DNA of 64,000 nucleotides, taken from positions 434,001 through 498,000 of the forward strand of contig NZ_QXFL01000003.1 of the NCBI RefSeq assembly GCF_003584125.1, written 5' to 3'. How positions within the stretch are numbered: position 1 is the first letter of the stretch; every line of letters begins with the position of its first letter. This DNA is from Aurantiacibacter zhengii. Lineage in GTDB: Bacteria > Pseudomonadota > Alphaproteobacteria > Sphingomonadales > Sphingomonadaceae. Positions 30,233-39,631 of this stretch are shown here, piece after piece. The position numbers and the translations under genes are program-made. The notes under the pieces were generated by a model. It was not told the origin of the DNA. It did no database searches and was given only the letters and a program-made list of their open reading frames with translations.

Positions 30233-32557
30233 GTGGAGCACGACATTGTTGGGATCAACGAAATCGCGGAGATGGCAAACGTGTCAAGGCAGGCCGTCGT
30301 AAACTGGCGCTCGCGGGCTTCGGACTTTCCCCGTCCTATCAAGGAGCTTGCGTCGGGGCCGGTCTTCAGGCGTCCTCAAATCCGCGCATGGCTTCGCCGT
30401 AACAACCGCCGCCTCGATGATCTTCAAAAGGGGCCGCAATTCTATTCGCGACTGAAGAGTTACCGCAACGACAGTGACGAGCTGGCTGAATGTATCGAGC
30501 GCGTTGTCGAAAAGCTCGACACGTCGGTGACGACAGACAGCCGACCGGGAATGCTCCTCGGCAAAATTCAATCAGGCAAGACCCGCGCCTTTGTCGGCGT
30601 AATTGCGGGAGCATTTGACCGGGACTTCGATATTGCCCTAGTGCTGACCAAGGGCACCAAGACGCTCTCCGCCCAGACCGTTTCGCGTCTGGAATCGGAC
30701 TTTGCCGAGTTCATCGAAGAAGATGAGCTGATGGTGTTCGATATTATGAAGCAGCCCGGCACGCTCACACGCAGCGAGCTTCGCCGCAAAATCGTGATCG
30801 TCGCCAAGAAGCAGGTGCATAACCTCAACCGACTTATCGACTTTGTGAAGGACCAACCCGGACTTCAGAAAAAGAAGGTTTTGATCGTCGATGACGAGGC
30901 CGATCTGGCCAGCGTTCGCTTCGTTCCGAACAAGGACGACACTGACATCTCGCAGGGTGTCATCGCTGGACAGATTGACGAGCTGCGCGAGTTGAGCGAC
31001 GGCATCGCCTTCCTTCAGGTCACCGCGACGCCATATTCCCTCTATTTGCAGCCTGAGAACTACGATGACCCGGCTGCGCACACCAACTACGTCTACAAGC
31101 CGAAACGGCCGGCTTTCACCGAGCTTCTACCGATCCATGGCGGGTATGTCGGCGGCAACCACTATTTTGACTCATTCGATGACGGGGACCCGCTCTCGCA
31201 CTTGATCGTCGAGGTCAGCGAGCAGGAGCAGGACGCCCTGCGCAAAATGGATCTGCGGCGCATCAACCAGGATCGTGTGCTCGACACCGAGAACACGGCG
31301 GGCCTGCGCCGCGCAATCATCACCTTCGTTCTCGCGGCGGGCGTCAGGCAGTGGCAGCAGCGCGAGCTTGGTGAGAAGGAGCAGAAATACTCTATGCTCA
31401 TCCACAACGATACGCAGAAAGCGGCGCATAGCTGGCAGAATCAGGTGATCGACTGGATTCGCGATGAAATCGTCAAGGCCGCCGAAGAGAACCCCAAGCG
31501 TCTGCGCCCCCTGTTTGATGAAGCCTATGACGACCTTGAGGTTTCGGTGACGGCGAATGGCGGCGATATGCCGCCGCATGACGAGGCGTTCGAAGAATTC
31601 CTCGATGCACTCCAAAACGACGATATTGTTGTCGAGAAGGTCAATTCAGACGGCCAAGTATCAGCCCTGCTTGACCAGAAGGCCGAACTCAAGCTGCGGA
31701 CGCCCTATAACATTTTCGTGGGCGGCAACATTCTTGACCGTGGCATAACCATTCCCAACCTGATTGCCTTCTACTACGGACGCAATCCGAGAACGACGCA
31801 AGCAGATACCGTCTTGCAGCACTCCCGCATGTACGGGAACCGTGGGCGCGATGACCTTGCGGTAACGCGGCTTTACACCTCGCGGGCGGTTTATGACCGG
31901 CTGTTCACGATCAATGAATTCGAGAACGCTCTGCGGGATGCCTTCGAGACAGGCGCCCATGACCAAGGCGTTGTGTTCATTCAGACTGACGGAAACGGAC
32001 GGATTAGGCCTTGCGCTCCGAACAAGGTGCTGCTTTCGGACGTCGTGACCGTCTCGCCTCGAACCCTGCTCTTGCCTTCCGATTTTCAAACACGAGCGGG
32101 CAAGCGCATGGCCGAGCTTCAAACGAAGCTGGACAAGCTAATCCTTCCTGAGTGGCGGGATACCGGCGAATTTGTCGAGATCGACCGCGCCACCGCCTAC
32201 GAGATCATCGCGACCATCGAGGAGACGATGGAATTCGATAGCGTCAAGTTCGAGTGGGGCGCGATGCGCGGATTGATCGACTACTATACCGAGAAGGGCG
32301 AAACGATTTTGCTGCTGGCGGAAACCGGCAGAGGGCTGGATCGCGCAAAGTCAGGCGACAAGTCAGGTCGTTCGATTCTCGGTCCCGCATTGCGGCCAAG
32401 GATCATGGACGAGCCTCGCTCGAAGCCCGCTCTAATTCTGCTGCAACAAAAGGGCGGCAGGGAGCGCGGATGGACGGCACACTCCTTCTGGTGGCCGCTT
32501 CTCGCGGCACCGACTGATGCCGAGCCATGCGTATTCGCAACAAAATCCATGAGTTAA
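30233..32557 (+). CDS. Z1-domain helicase-like ATPase with N-terminal HTH
   Basis: 774 residues from a GTG with AGGA 8 bases upstream. Residues 8-55 form a helix-turn-helix (INEIAEMANVSRQAVVNWRS, then FRRPQIRAWLRR). The SF2-like ATPase has GKIQSGKTRAF as Walker A and VLIVDDEADLAS as Walker B, then FLQVTATPYSLYL as motif III. The Z1 domain follows with FVGGNILDRGITIPNLIAFYYGR and QHSRMYGNRGRDDL, including the motif VI-like arginines. Z1 proteins occur in RM and HATPase defence clusters with Vsr and cytosine methylases, as here. A DNA translocase partner of the REase, or a separate effector, is likely. Confidence 0.87.
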   Translation: MEHDIVGINEIAEMANVSRQAVVNWRSRASDFPRPIKELASGPVFRRPQIRAWLRRNNRRLDDLQKGPQFYSRLKSYRNDSDELAECIERVVEKLDTSVTTDSRPGMLLGKIQSGKTRAFVGVIAGAFDRDFDIALVLTKGTKTLSAQTVSRLESDFAEFIEEDELMVFDIMKQPGTLTRSELRRKIVIVAKKQVHNLNRLIDFVKDQPGLQKKKVLIVDDEADLASVRFVPNKDDTDISQGVIAGQIDELRELSDGIAFLQVTATPYSLYLQPENYDDPAAHTNYVYKPKRPAFTELLPIHGGYVGGNHYFDSFDDGDPLSHLIVEVSEQEQDALRKMDLRRINQDRVLDTENTAGLRRAIITFVLAAGVRQWQQRELGEKEQKYSMLIHNDTQKAAHSWQNQVIDWIRDEIVKAAEENPKRLRPLFDEAYDDLEVSVTANGGDMPPHDEAFEEFLDALQNDDIVVEKVNSDGQVSALLDQKAELKLRTPYNIFVGGNILDRGITIPNLIAFYYGRNPRTTQADTVLQHSRMYGNRGRDDLAVTRLYTSRAVYDRLFTINEFENALRDAFETGAHDQGVVFIQTDGNGRIRPCAPNKVLLSDVVTVSPRTLLLPSDFQTRAGKRMAELQTKLDKLILPEWRDTGEFVEIDRATAYEIIATIEETMEFDSVKFEWGAMRGLIDYYTEKGETILLLAETGRGLDRAKSGDKSGRSILGPALRPRIMDEPRSKPALILLQQKGGRERGWTAHSFWWPLLAAPTDAEPCVFATKSMS

Positions 32558-32621
32558 ACCGGCGTTCGAATGGCAGCGCTCCTCTATTGGTTGTGACCTC
32601 GTCCGCGCGTCAGTCCCAAAA

Positions 32622-33941
32622 TTAAAATTTCGTTTCGCCATTCGCTAGATGAAGACGGAAGCCACGCATTGCGTTGGCAGCGAGATTATCGGGAACCCCA
32701 GCTTTACGGCAATGTTTCTCCCAATCACTGACGGCCGCCACGATTTCTCTAACTATAGACTTTGTTTCACCAGTTTTGAGATCCGCAAACTTCCCGAATG
32801 CCAGCAAGTCCTCAAATTCGAAGCCGTCGGTTTTTCCGGCCAGAGACATCTGGTGCTCATTGGTCCAGTCTCCGCTTGGGTTATAGGCGTAAACGACATC
32901 GAATGCGGGCGAGAGGCTCCAGCGACCCGAGCTATCCATCAGGAAGGCGATGTTCTTGGTGTGGTCGTCCTGGTTGCGAATGAAGACATTGAGCAGCGCG
33001 CGGCGCACCTGCTCCTTGATCGCTTCGCGTCCGAGGCCGAGCATTCGGATGGTCTCGATCGCCTGCTCGTAGCTGTATGCGCGAGCGAGGTTGAAATCGA
33101 AATGGCGCATCGCGCAAAGCGACTGCATGTGGAGCTTCTTGCCGTTAGGCGTGCGATCGAAGCGCTGGGTCATGAAATGCGCCCGCCCACCTTCTTCGTG
33201 CAGACGAGAGCGAGCCATGTCGATGCCGGCCTCTCGGGCTAGCAGGTAGCAGGCGTACTCAAGCCGGCCGAAGCCCATCGGGTCGGCAAGTTCCTTGTCG
33301 GCATTGCCCGACACGCCGTCGAACTTGACCAGCCATTGCGTGTAGCCGGGCCCTGCAGTCAGCTGCCCTGAATGGAATTCTCCGGTTTCCTCGTTCCAGG
33401 CGAGGACGGCCTTGGCCCGGGCGCCGCCGGCGGAGGTTCCGACGCGCAGGATCTCCTGGAGTGCGCGGTGATCATCCTCTCCCTTGAGCACACCGGACAG
33501 TTCTTCACGCGCGGCAATGACCCGGTTGGCGAGCTCGACAAGCGGAGCGATATCGACCGGCCGACCCTGTTCACGGCGCTCACCGGTGGCAGGTTCGAAT
33601 TCGAGCGCGCCCATGCCTCTGCGGCCGGTGTAACAAAGACGCTCGACCGGATCGAAGCTGTCGGCTGTGCGGCCCTGCTCGGCAAGCCAACGGTTGATCA
33701 GGGCGTTACCAAACTTGTCGGGCAGGCTGTCGGCCAGCATGCCCGGAAGCCCTTTGAAGGTCTCGTAATTCAGCGCGGGAAAATCGTAGACGCCGCTTCG
33801 TAAAGGCATTGTGAGCGGGGCGACTTCGATACCGCTGCGGCTGAATTCCGGAGTGTATTCGAAAATCCCGACATCGCGATCCTCATCCCACAGGACGGCG
33901 CCGATCTGACGACCCCAGAGATTGACTACAGCGCGCGTCAT
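32622..33941 (-). CDS. hipA: HipA-type serine/threonine kinase toxin
   Basis: 439 residues. The HipA N-lobe has LTMPLRSGVYDFPAL and LPGMLADSLPDKFG; the kinase core has GGARAKAVLAW, VKFDGVSG, RFDRTP and NVFIRNQDDHTKNIAFL with the catalytic Asp (NxDDHxKN), then LSPAFDVVYAYNP. HipA kinases phosphorylate glutamyl-tRNA synthetase or related targets and cause dormancy. The antitoxin-like hipB precedes it with a 4-base overlap. Residues needed for catalysis appear present. Confidence 0.93.
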   Translation of the reverse strand: MTRAVVNLWGRQIGAVLWDEDRDVGIFEYTPEFSRSGIEVAPLTMPLRSGVYDFPALNYETFKGLPGMLADSLPDKFGNALINRWLAEQGRTADSFDPVERLCYTGRRGMGALEFEPATGERREQGRPVDIAPLVELANRVIAAREELSGVLKGEDDHRALQEILRVGTSAGGARAKAVLAWNEETGEFHSGQLTAGPGYTQWLVKFDGVSGNADKELADPMGFGRLEYACYLLAREAGIDMARSRLHEEGGRAHFMTQRFDRTPNGKKLHMQSLCAMRHFDFNLARAYSYEQAIETIRMLGLGREAIKEQVRRALLNVFIRNQDDHTKNIAFLMDSSGRWSLSPAFDVVYAYNPSGDWTNEHQMSLAGKTDGFEFEDLLAFGKFADLKTGETKSIVREIVAAVSDWEKHCRKAGVPDNLAANAMRGFRLHLANGETKF

Positions 33942-34297
33942 GGGGCCTCGTCACCCCAGCTCCATTCCTCGTCAGCCTCACCTTCAGAAGACTTGCGCAC
34001 CCTTTGCCGCGCCTTGCCGGTGTCGGACCGGGGATCGAGCGGGCTCAGCTTGGCGTCGGGCATGACATCCAGAAGGCGGTCTTCGATTTCAAGCGCACGC
34101 ATTAGTCTGGCAAGGCTATCAATGGTCCCGCCATTGCCGGCTTCCAGGCGGGCGAGCGTTGAACGCGAGATGCCAGCCATTTCCGCAAGCTCGGCCTGCT
34201 TGAGATTGCGTGATATGCGATATGCTTCGATCTGCTTCCCGATGTCGGATAGCAGTACCGAGAGAGGTCGCAGATCTGGCGAATCATAATGTGGCAT
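33938..34297 (-). CDS. hipB: HipB-type HTH antitoxin/repressor
   Basis: 119 residues. The XRE helix-turn-helix is LKQAELAEMAGISRSTLARLEAGNGG (about residues 35-60), after IGKQIEAYRISRN. A charged C-terminal tail ends in EGEADEEWSWGDEAP. It should bind HipA and repress the pair. The 140-bp upstream region holds a palindrome (34392-34406) that could be its operator. Confidence 0.9.
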   Translation of the reverse strand: MPHYDSPDLRPLSVLLSDIGKQIEAYRISRNLKQAELAEMAGISRSTLARLEAGNGGTIDSLARLMRALEIEDRLLDVMPDAKLSPLDPRSDTGKARQRVRKSSEGEADEEWSWGDEAP

Positions 34298-34391
34298 TAT
34301 CGAGACATTATCTCCGGCATGGAGCTTTGTGTAGCGATTTTGCGTCTTTACTTCATAATGGTTAATGTGTCAATATCGAGACGTAAGTTGG

Positions 34392-34406
34392 ATTATCACC
34401 GATAAT
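34392..34406. promoter_or_regulatory. Palindrome, candidate HipB operator
   Basis: ATTATC-acc-GATAAT is a perfect inverted repeat about 100 bases upstream of hipB. Related TATC-containing half sites (TATCGAGACATTATCTC) lie at 34298-34315. HipB proteins bind TATC-type palindromes, which supports but does not prove the call. Confidence 0.45.
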
Positions 34407-34440
34407 GCATCAAATTTGCTACTTTATGTAGGTTGGAGTG

Positions 34441-34650
34441 ATGGAAATGGATGACGAGAAGGGTCAAAGCGACCAGCCGGACTGGAAGGGCCTACGAGAG
34501 ATCGACCGTGCCATCTCCGAAAATCGCCTCACGTCATACTCTTGGAAGAAGGCTTGGGCCGATAGATGGGCTCGAGCAGTGATTCTCACCGCTGCGTTCT
34601 TCTTGATCGGGTTCGTCGTCTTTGTGATTGTTCAGGACGTGATCCTATAA
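34441..34650 (+). CDS. Small single-span membrane protein
   Basis: 69 residues from ATG 34441 (or 67 from ATG 34447, better spaced from GGAG). An acidic N-terminus (DDEKGQSDQPDW) and an amphipathic middle precede one membrane segment, AVILTAAFFLIGFVVFVIVQ, near the C-terminus. Its stop directly abuts the traG stop on the opposite strand. Function unknown. Confidence 0.55.
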   Translation: MEMDDEKGQSDQPDWKGLREIDRAISENRLTSYSWKKAWADRWARAVILTAAFFLIGFVVFVIVQDVIL

Positions 34651-37362
34651 TCACCTATTGGCCCACTCCTTCACCTCATCTGCCGCTTCCTCGCTTGCAC
34701 CTGTGGCGCCTTCTGTTTGACCATCCAGATAGCCTCTCACCGTTCCGATCCGCCCACGACCTTGCCGACGAACCCGCTCGACTTCATCTGTGATGTCAGA
34801 CAGATCCGGAGCATCGGGCATTGAGGGACCACTCGCCGAACCAAAGCCTCCCCGTGCACGCACTTGCCCGGCATTGCCAATCTCAGGGCGGCTGACGGGA
34901 GCGAAGTCCGGCAATGAAAGGTCTGCTTCTATGTCGTCCTGCAGCCGATCGGCATAGCTTTCGACAAATCGCGATTGCAGTTGTTGGCCGCGCGCACTCA
35001 TCTGGAACTCGATGTCATCGAAGCGCACCGGCCCGTAATAGTCGCGATTCCCTTCGATCTCGGCCATGCCCCATTCGCGATAGGCCTGGCTCAGGTTCAG
35101 CGTGCCTGCGGCGCTGTTGGCCTCATACCAGCTGGCCTGGTTCTCGAGGCGGCTGGCCATCTCTTCGGCCCGACGCGCCTCTCGCGTATAGCTCTCGGCT
35201 TCGGTCAGCGATCGGCTGAGGCCCGACGAACTGGTCGACACCTGCGATACCGAGCTCGAGTTCGTCTCGCGCAGGAAACCTTCACGCGTGTTCGACCAGT
35301 TGCGGCTGTCGGAAAGCTGGCGCAGCGTTCCCATGATCCTGCCGCGGTCTTCCGAGGCGATCCCGATATCGCTGTCCGTCCATGACTGATTGCGGCCGCC
35401 TCTTGCCTTGGCACCCACTTGAGCTACGCCAACATTGGCTCCAGCACCGCCATTGACCTCGCCATTAAGGAACCATGAGATCGTAATGTCGTCGGACGCG
35501 CGCCGCGACAGGCCGAACTGCTGCTGGAGCGTCCTCGAGGCATTGTCGACTTCGCTGAATGCCGTGCCGATGCTGTCGTTCGTGCCGACGCCGCTGACTG
35601 TGTCGGAGCTCTGACCCTGGCTGTAGGCGTTGCGAATCTCACTGAACCGGGTGAGCGCAGAGCTCGTCGATTGCTGGGCGAGATTGGCATAGGTCTCGCT
35701 CTGCGTCCGGCTCTGGCTCGCCATCGTTCCGAGGCGTCCGGTGAAGTCCTGCCCCAGTGTCGGGGTGAACGGATAGCTTGAATTCGGGACAGCAGCGAAC
35801 TCGCCATCAGGAAAGCTGGTGGTCTGCGTCCCGCTGTCGGTGAAACCACGCGTCTGGGCTGCGCCATAGGCGATGTTGGGTGCAAGATTGCCCTGGGAGA
35901 ATTGCCGGGAGAACACAGTCGAGTTGTCGATGTTCGAATTGCCGAGCGAGACATTGCCGGTGCTCGCTTCGCGCGCGGCTTCCTCGGCTGCGTTCTGGCT
36001 CGGGTTGAGATAGCTCGTTGCCTGGCCCGAGATCGCCAGCGCACCACGCGCCACCCCGCCGGCAAGGAAGGGGATTGAGGCGACAAGATAGCCGGCGAGA
36101 ATGCCGATATCGCTGTTTACGTCGCTCATGCCGGCAAAGGTCGCGAGGCTGAGGCCCGTGCTGCCGCCAGCGGCGGCGACATCGCCTGCGCCCTTGAACA
36201 TCAGGATCATGTGCAGGATGACGAAGAGCGGTCCCCACGCCGCAAGGTAGAAGAAGCCGGTGACATAACCTCGGAGCGCAATGGGTCCGGTCCGCGGCAT
36301 CAGGAACAGCGGAAACAGGACAGGGAACAGCGCGTAGAACACCACCGTCAGCACGACATTGAGGATCGGGACCCATTTCATCGCGTTATGCGCGATCGAC
36401 GAATAGGTCCGCTCGGTTTGAATGTCGGCGCGGGTCTGCGCGAAGACGTCAATGCTGCCGGTGCCGCTCGCCCCAGCAAAGCCGTGCATAGCCTGGTTCA
36501 TGGCATTGATCGTCAGCACCTGGCGGAAGATGTCGCTCGCGCTGCGCGAGATGCCGGTGAGATACTGGTAGGCAATCGGCAGGTCGGCCATCAGCTTGGC
36601 CTTGGCGAGCGCTTCGGTCTGGCGCGGATAGAGCTGACGCCCCGCGACAAGCGTCATCTCGTCGATAAGGCTCGCCCATTGCCCCGACAGCGCGGTGTAG
36701 GCTTCGCGGCAGGTTATGATCGAGGCCGTCACGCTGTCGTCGGCCTGCCGGGTCAGGAATTTCTGCGCGCGCGCCGCGCTGCCCGGCGCGATCGTTGCCC
36801 AGATGTCATCGCTCTCGGACAGCTCCTTCATCGAGTAGCGTCCGAGCAGCAGATCGTAGAACACGCATTGCCGGACATGCTCGTCGAAGTTCGCGGCGAA
36901 CTCCGGATCGGAAATGCGCAAACTGCGCGTCGATTCAAGCAGCCGCGCGCCATAGATCATGCCGTTCTTCGAGTAGTTGAGGTCGTCCGGCAAGCCGAAG
37001 ACGAGCTCGGCAGAGCGGGTCAGATAGTCCCCCGCCTGACTGGTGAAGCTTGCCATCAGGGCGAGCCCGAGCGGGACATTGGCCACCGTTGCCGGTGCAA
37101 GGCTTGGATTGACCCGGTCGGTCACATGGACGTCCATGCGCGGCACCATCAGGCACATGTAGATGAGCGTCGCGCCGAGGAACCAGTTGAGCCAGGCACG
37201 CCAGTCCTGGTTGAATGCGACCACGATGACCGCGAGCACCATGCCCATCACCAGCGCGACCTGAATCAGGCTCTTGTAGCCGCCCGCGCCGGTCCAGGCG
37301 GCAACGGCGTTGAGGACATTGACGATATACTCGCCGCCGCCGACCGTGAAAATCTCGACCAT
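34651..37362 (-). CDS. traG: TraG-like mating-pair stabilisation protein
   Basis: 903 residues. The N-terminal 400 residues are a TraG_N domain with several membrane segments (residues about 33-75, 95-115 and 330-430; for example ALFPVLFPLFLMPRTGP). The C-terminal half is polar, Ser/Gln-rich and probably periplasmic. F TraG acts in pilus assembly with its N-terminus and in mating-pair stabilisation and entry exclusion recognition with its C-terminus. It is the last gene of the tra operon, 12 bases after traH, in the F order. Confidence 0.9.
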   Translation of the reverse strand: MVEIFTVGGGEYIVNVLNAVAAWTGAGGYKSLIQVALVMGMVLAVIVVAFNQDWRAWLNWFLGATLIYMCLMVPRMDVHVTDRVNPSLAPATVANVPLGLALMASFTSQAGDYLTRSAELVFGLPDDLNYSKNGMIYGARLLESTRSLRISDPEFAANFDEHVRQCVFYDLLLGRYSMKELSESDDIWATIAPGSAARAQKFLTRQADDSVTASIITCREAYTALSGQWASLIDEMTLVAGRQLYPRQTEALAKAKLMADLPIAYQYLTGISRSASDIFRQVLTINAMNQAMHGFAGASGTGSIDVFAQTRADIQTERTYSSIAHNAMKWVPILNVVLTVVFYALFPVLFPLFLMPRTGPIALRGYVTGFFYLAAWGPLFVILHMILMFKGAGDVAAAGGSTGLSLATFAGMSDVNSDIGILAGYLVASIPFLAGGVARGALAISGQATSYLNPSQNAAEEAAREASTGNVSLGNSNIDNSTVFSRQFSQGNLAPNIAYGAAQTRGFTDSGTQTTSFPDGEFAAVPNSSYPFTPTLGQDFTGRLGTMASQSRTQSETYANLAQQSTSSALTRFSEIRNAYSQGQSSDTVSGVGTNDSIGTAFSEVDNASRTLQQQFGLSRRASDDITISWFLNGEVNGGAGANVGVAQVGAKARGGRNQSWTDSDIGIASEDRGRIMGTLRQLSDSRNWSNTREGFLRETNSSSVSQVSTSSSGLSRSLTEAESYTREARRAEEMASRLENQASWYEANSAAGTLNLSQAYREWGMAEIEGNRDYYGPVRFDDIEFQMSARGQQLQSRFVESYADRLQDDIEADLSLPDFAPVSRPEIGNAGQVRARGGFGSASGPSMPDAPDLSDITDEVERVRRQGRGRIGTVRGYLDGQTEGATGASEEAADEVKEWANR

Positions 37363-37374
37363 GCTGCCTGACCC

Positions 37375-38811
37375 TTATGGAACGATGGAGCGGGACTGCA
37401 TCCCGCGCGACCAGTCGAGCGCGGCGGCCATCGAAGGTGACATCGAGGCAGCGAGCATATTCTCGATCATCGCAGTCTTCTCGATGATCTGCATGATCGC
37501 CGAGACCCGCGCTTGCCCGGTAGCTTGCCGCTGGGCGAGGCTTGACCGCACCTCGGCGACCTGCGCGCGCCAGATCGCGAGCTTGGCTTCGTCGGCCGCA
37601 ATGAAGCTCGCCATCGAGCGTCCGGCCTCGGCGGTGATGCGCTCGAGAATGGCATAGAGGAGATCGATGCTGGCGATCTCGGCCAGCGTGTCGCGGTCGT
37701 CGGTTGCCATCCCGCGTCCATAAGCCGCCTGCACGGTGAGGATCTTGTAGAGCGGCACCGATGCCACTTGCAGCAGTTCCTTCTCCTCGTCGCCGATCGC
37801 GGTATCGCTGCGGATGGCCTCGACCATGCTGCCGATGAGCCGGGCAACGCGCGGCCGGATGGCCTTCGCGCTCGTGACGCTCATCTGCTGGAAAGTGGGG
37901 TTGAGGCACTGGTCGGGCTCGTCGCACTGGAACACCCGCACCGACTGGCCCTGCGTCCCGTCGAGCAGTGCGGTCACCAGCGTCGAGGAGGCGTCGCCGG
38001 CGAAAGGCACGAACTTGCCCGGCTCGTCGTCGCGGGGCGGCACGTAAATCACCGTGCCGATGAGCGTCATCGCATACTCGGCGAGATCGCGGTCGAAAGT
38101 GCCGCCGGGGTTGAAGAAGGCGCTCTGCTTGAGGACATGCCAGGTGTAATTGCGCGGCACACCGGGATTGACGTCGGCATAGTCGGCGCCGGCGCCCTCA
38201 TTGGTCGAGGCGCGCTGGCCGCGCGTTCCGCAACCATGCTTGGCCGCGGCATAGTCGGTGAAGATGCCCTCGGAATTTCCGATCGCTTCGCAGATCGCCT
38301 TGTCGGCGAGATCGCCCTTGGGCCAGACGCCGCCGACCAGCCCCTGCGCCATCTCGCAGGAGTTGATCGAGAGATTGTTCATGAGCTGCGCCTTTTGGCT
38401 GAACTCCTGCATGATCTTGTTGCACTCGGGGCATACGGTATCGATCGCGAGGCTGAAGGCGAACCCCACGGCATTGTTCGCGACGGCTTTAAGCAGCGCG
38501 ACCATCTCGCTCGCGTTGATGAAGGAGAAGGACCCGGCGAAGATATCGATGCCGCCGCAACCTACGCGGGCACGCGGCAGCTGGAGGTTGGCGATGTTGG
38601 TCGTCTTCTGCGGGAAGCGCGTCCAGACGTTGCCGAGGCTGTAATAGCCCGCCGACTGTCCTTCGAATGCGCTCGGCCCGGTGACATTGGCCGCAGCGCC
38701 CATGTCGTCCATGAAGCGGTCCATGCTGTCGCCGACGTTTGCGGCGACGGGGGACGCGACCATGCTGGCGGCAGCTAGAGTGAGCGCCGCATTGCGGATG
38801 CTAGTAATCAT
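37375..38811 (-). CDS. traH: TraH pilus assembly protein
   Basis: 478 residues from the ATG at 38811 (GGAAG upstream); the frame to 39012 is only open by GC bias. A signal peptide (ITSIRNAALTLAAASMVASP) leads to a mature protein with GGIDIFAGSFSFIN, CPECNKIMQEFSQKAQ and NSCEMAQGLVGG, typical TraH blocks with paired Cys. TraH is a periplasmic/outer membrane-associated F-pilus assembly factor working with TraF, TraU, TraW and TrbC. It overlaps traF by 11 bases. Confidence 0.92.
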   Translation of the reverse strand: MITSIRNAALTLAAASMVASPVAANVGDSMDRFMDDMGAAANVTGPSAFEGQSAGYYSLGNVWTRFPQKTTNIANLQLPRARVGCGGIDIFAGSFSFINASEMVALLKAVANNAVGFAFSLAIDTVCPECNKIMQEFSQKAQLMNNLSINSCEMAQGLVGGVWPKGDLADKAICEAIGNSEGIFTDYAAAKHGCGTRGQRASTNEGAGADYADVNPGVPRNYTWHVLKQSAFFNPGGTFDRDLAEYAMTLIGTVIYVPPRDDEPGKFVPFAGDASSTLVTALLDGTQGQSVRVFQCDEPDQCLNPTFQQMSVTSAKAIRPRVARLIGSMVEAIRSDTAIGDEEKELLQVASVPLYKILTVQAAYGRGMATDDRDTLAEIASIDLLYAILERITAEAGRSMASFIAADEAKLAIWRAQVAEVRSSLAQRQATGQARVSAIMQIIEKTAMIENMLAASMSPSMAAALDWSRGMQSRSIVP

Positions 38812-39631
38812 GTCCGGCTTCCTTCGAGGTGAGGAGGTAGATGCGGTCCTGCAGCTCGTCGGCCGAGAGCACGCCGTATCCGATCGGGATCGGTCGCCTG
38901 GCCACACTATCCCACAGCACGAGCGCCGGGGTGATGCCGGGTTCGAGCCCCATGCGCGGCCGCTGGCCGCTTTCGACCTTATAGTCGGGGAAGTGCCGGG
39001 ACGGTCCGCCATCGGTCGAGATGGCCCGGACCGTTATATGCCAGCGGTCCGCCACCGAGCGCACGATCGGGCTCATCACTTCGCAGGCGCCGCAGGTCTG
39101 GGCGAAGAAGTAGAACAGTCCATAGCGCTCGGAGAGCATGGCCATCACCGCATCGCGATCGGCAGCGCGCGCGTCCTGCCATTGCTTCTTGGCGAGCGCG
39201 CCGACCGGTCTCTCGAGTGTGTAGTCGAGCTCGGGATCCTGCCAGATCGCGCGCTGCCAGACATCGGAGAACAGCGAAGCCCGGTCGAGCTGCGCGCGCT
39301 GGAAGCGGATATAGGCGGTGACGTTTTCCGGCGTCGGATAGAGGATCGCGCGCGCCTTGAGTTCGCGCAGTTCCCCCGTGACCGCGTCGAGTTCCTGCGT
39401 GGCGGTTACCTGGGCCGGTGGCTGCGCCATCTGCGGCTCGTCTGCCGGCACCGGTTTTACGCAGTAGAACCAGTAGCCGAGCCTGCGCTGTTCGCAGTAG
39501 AGGCTGTCTGCCGAGGCAGCTGGCTCTGCCTGGCGCGCTTCCTGGGCGGCTGCCCGAGCGGGAAGCAGTGCAGCGAGAATCATGGCCAGTGCTGGGAGGG
39601 CCAGCATCGGCATTGATTGGCGGCGCGTCAT
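38801..39631 (-). CDS. traF: TraF thioredoxin-like pilus assembly protein
   Basis: 276 residues. A signal peptide (LALPALAMILAALLPARAAA) precedes the mature domain with CEQRRLGYWFYC and a thioredoxin-like fold, YFFAQTCGACEVMSPIV, whose CxxC motif is kept. It ends with GITPALVLWDS and a tail. TraF helps disulfide or folding steps for pilus assembly in the periplasm. It overlaps traN by 4 bases and traH by 11. Confidence 0.92.
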   Translation of the reverse strand: MTRRQSMPMLALPALAMILAALLPARAAAQEARQAEPAASADSLYCEQRRLGYWFYCVKPVPADEPQMAQPPAQVTATQELDAVTGELRELKARAILYPTPENVTAYIRFQRAQLDRASLFSDVWQRAIWQDPELDYTLERPVGALAKKQWQDARAADRDAVMAMLSERYGLFYFFAQTCGACEVMSPIVRSVADRWHITVRAISTDGGPSRHFPDYKVESGQRPRMGLEPGITPALVLWDSVARRPIPIGYGVLSADELQDRIYLLTSKEAGHDY

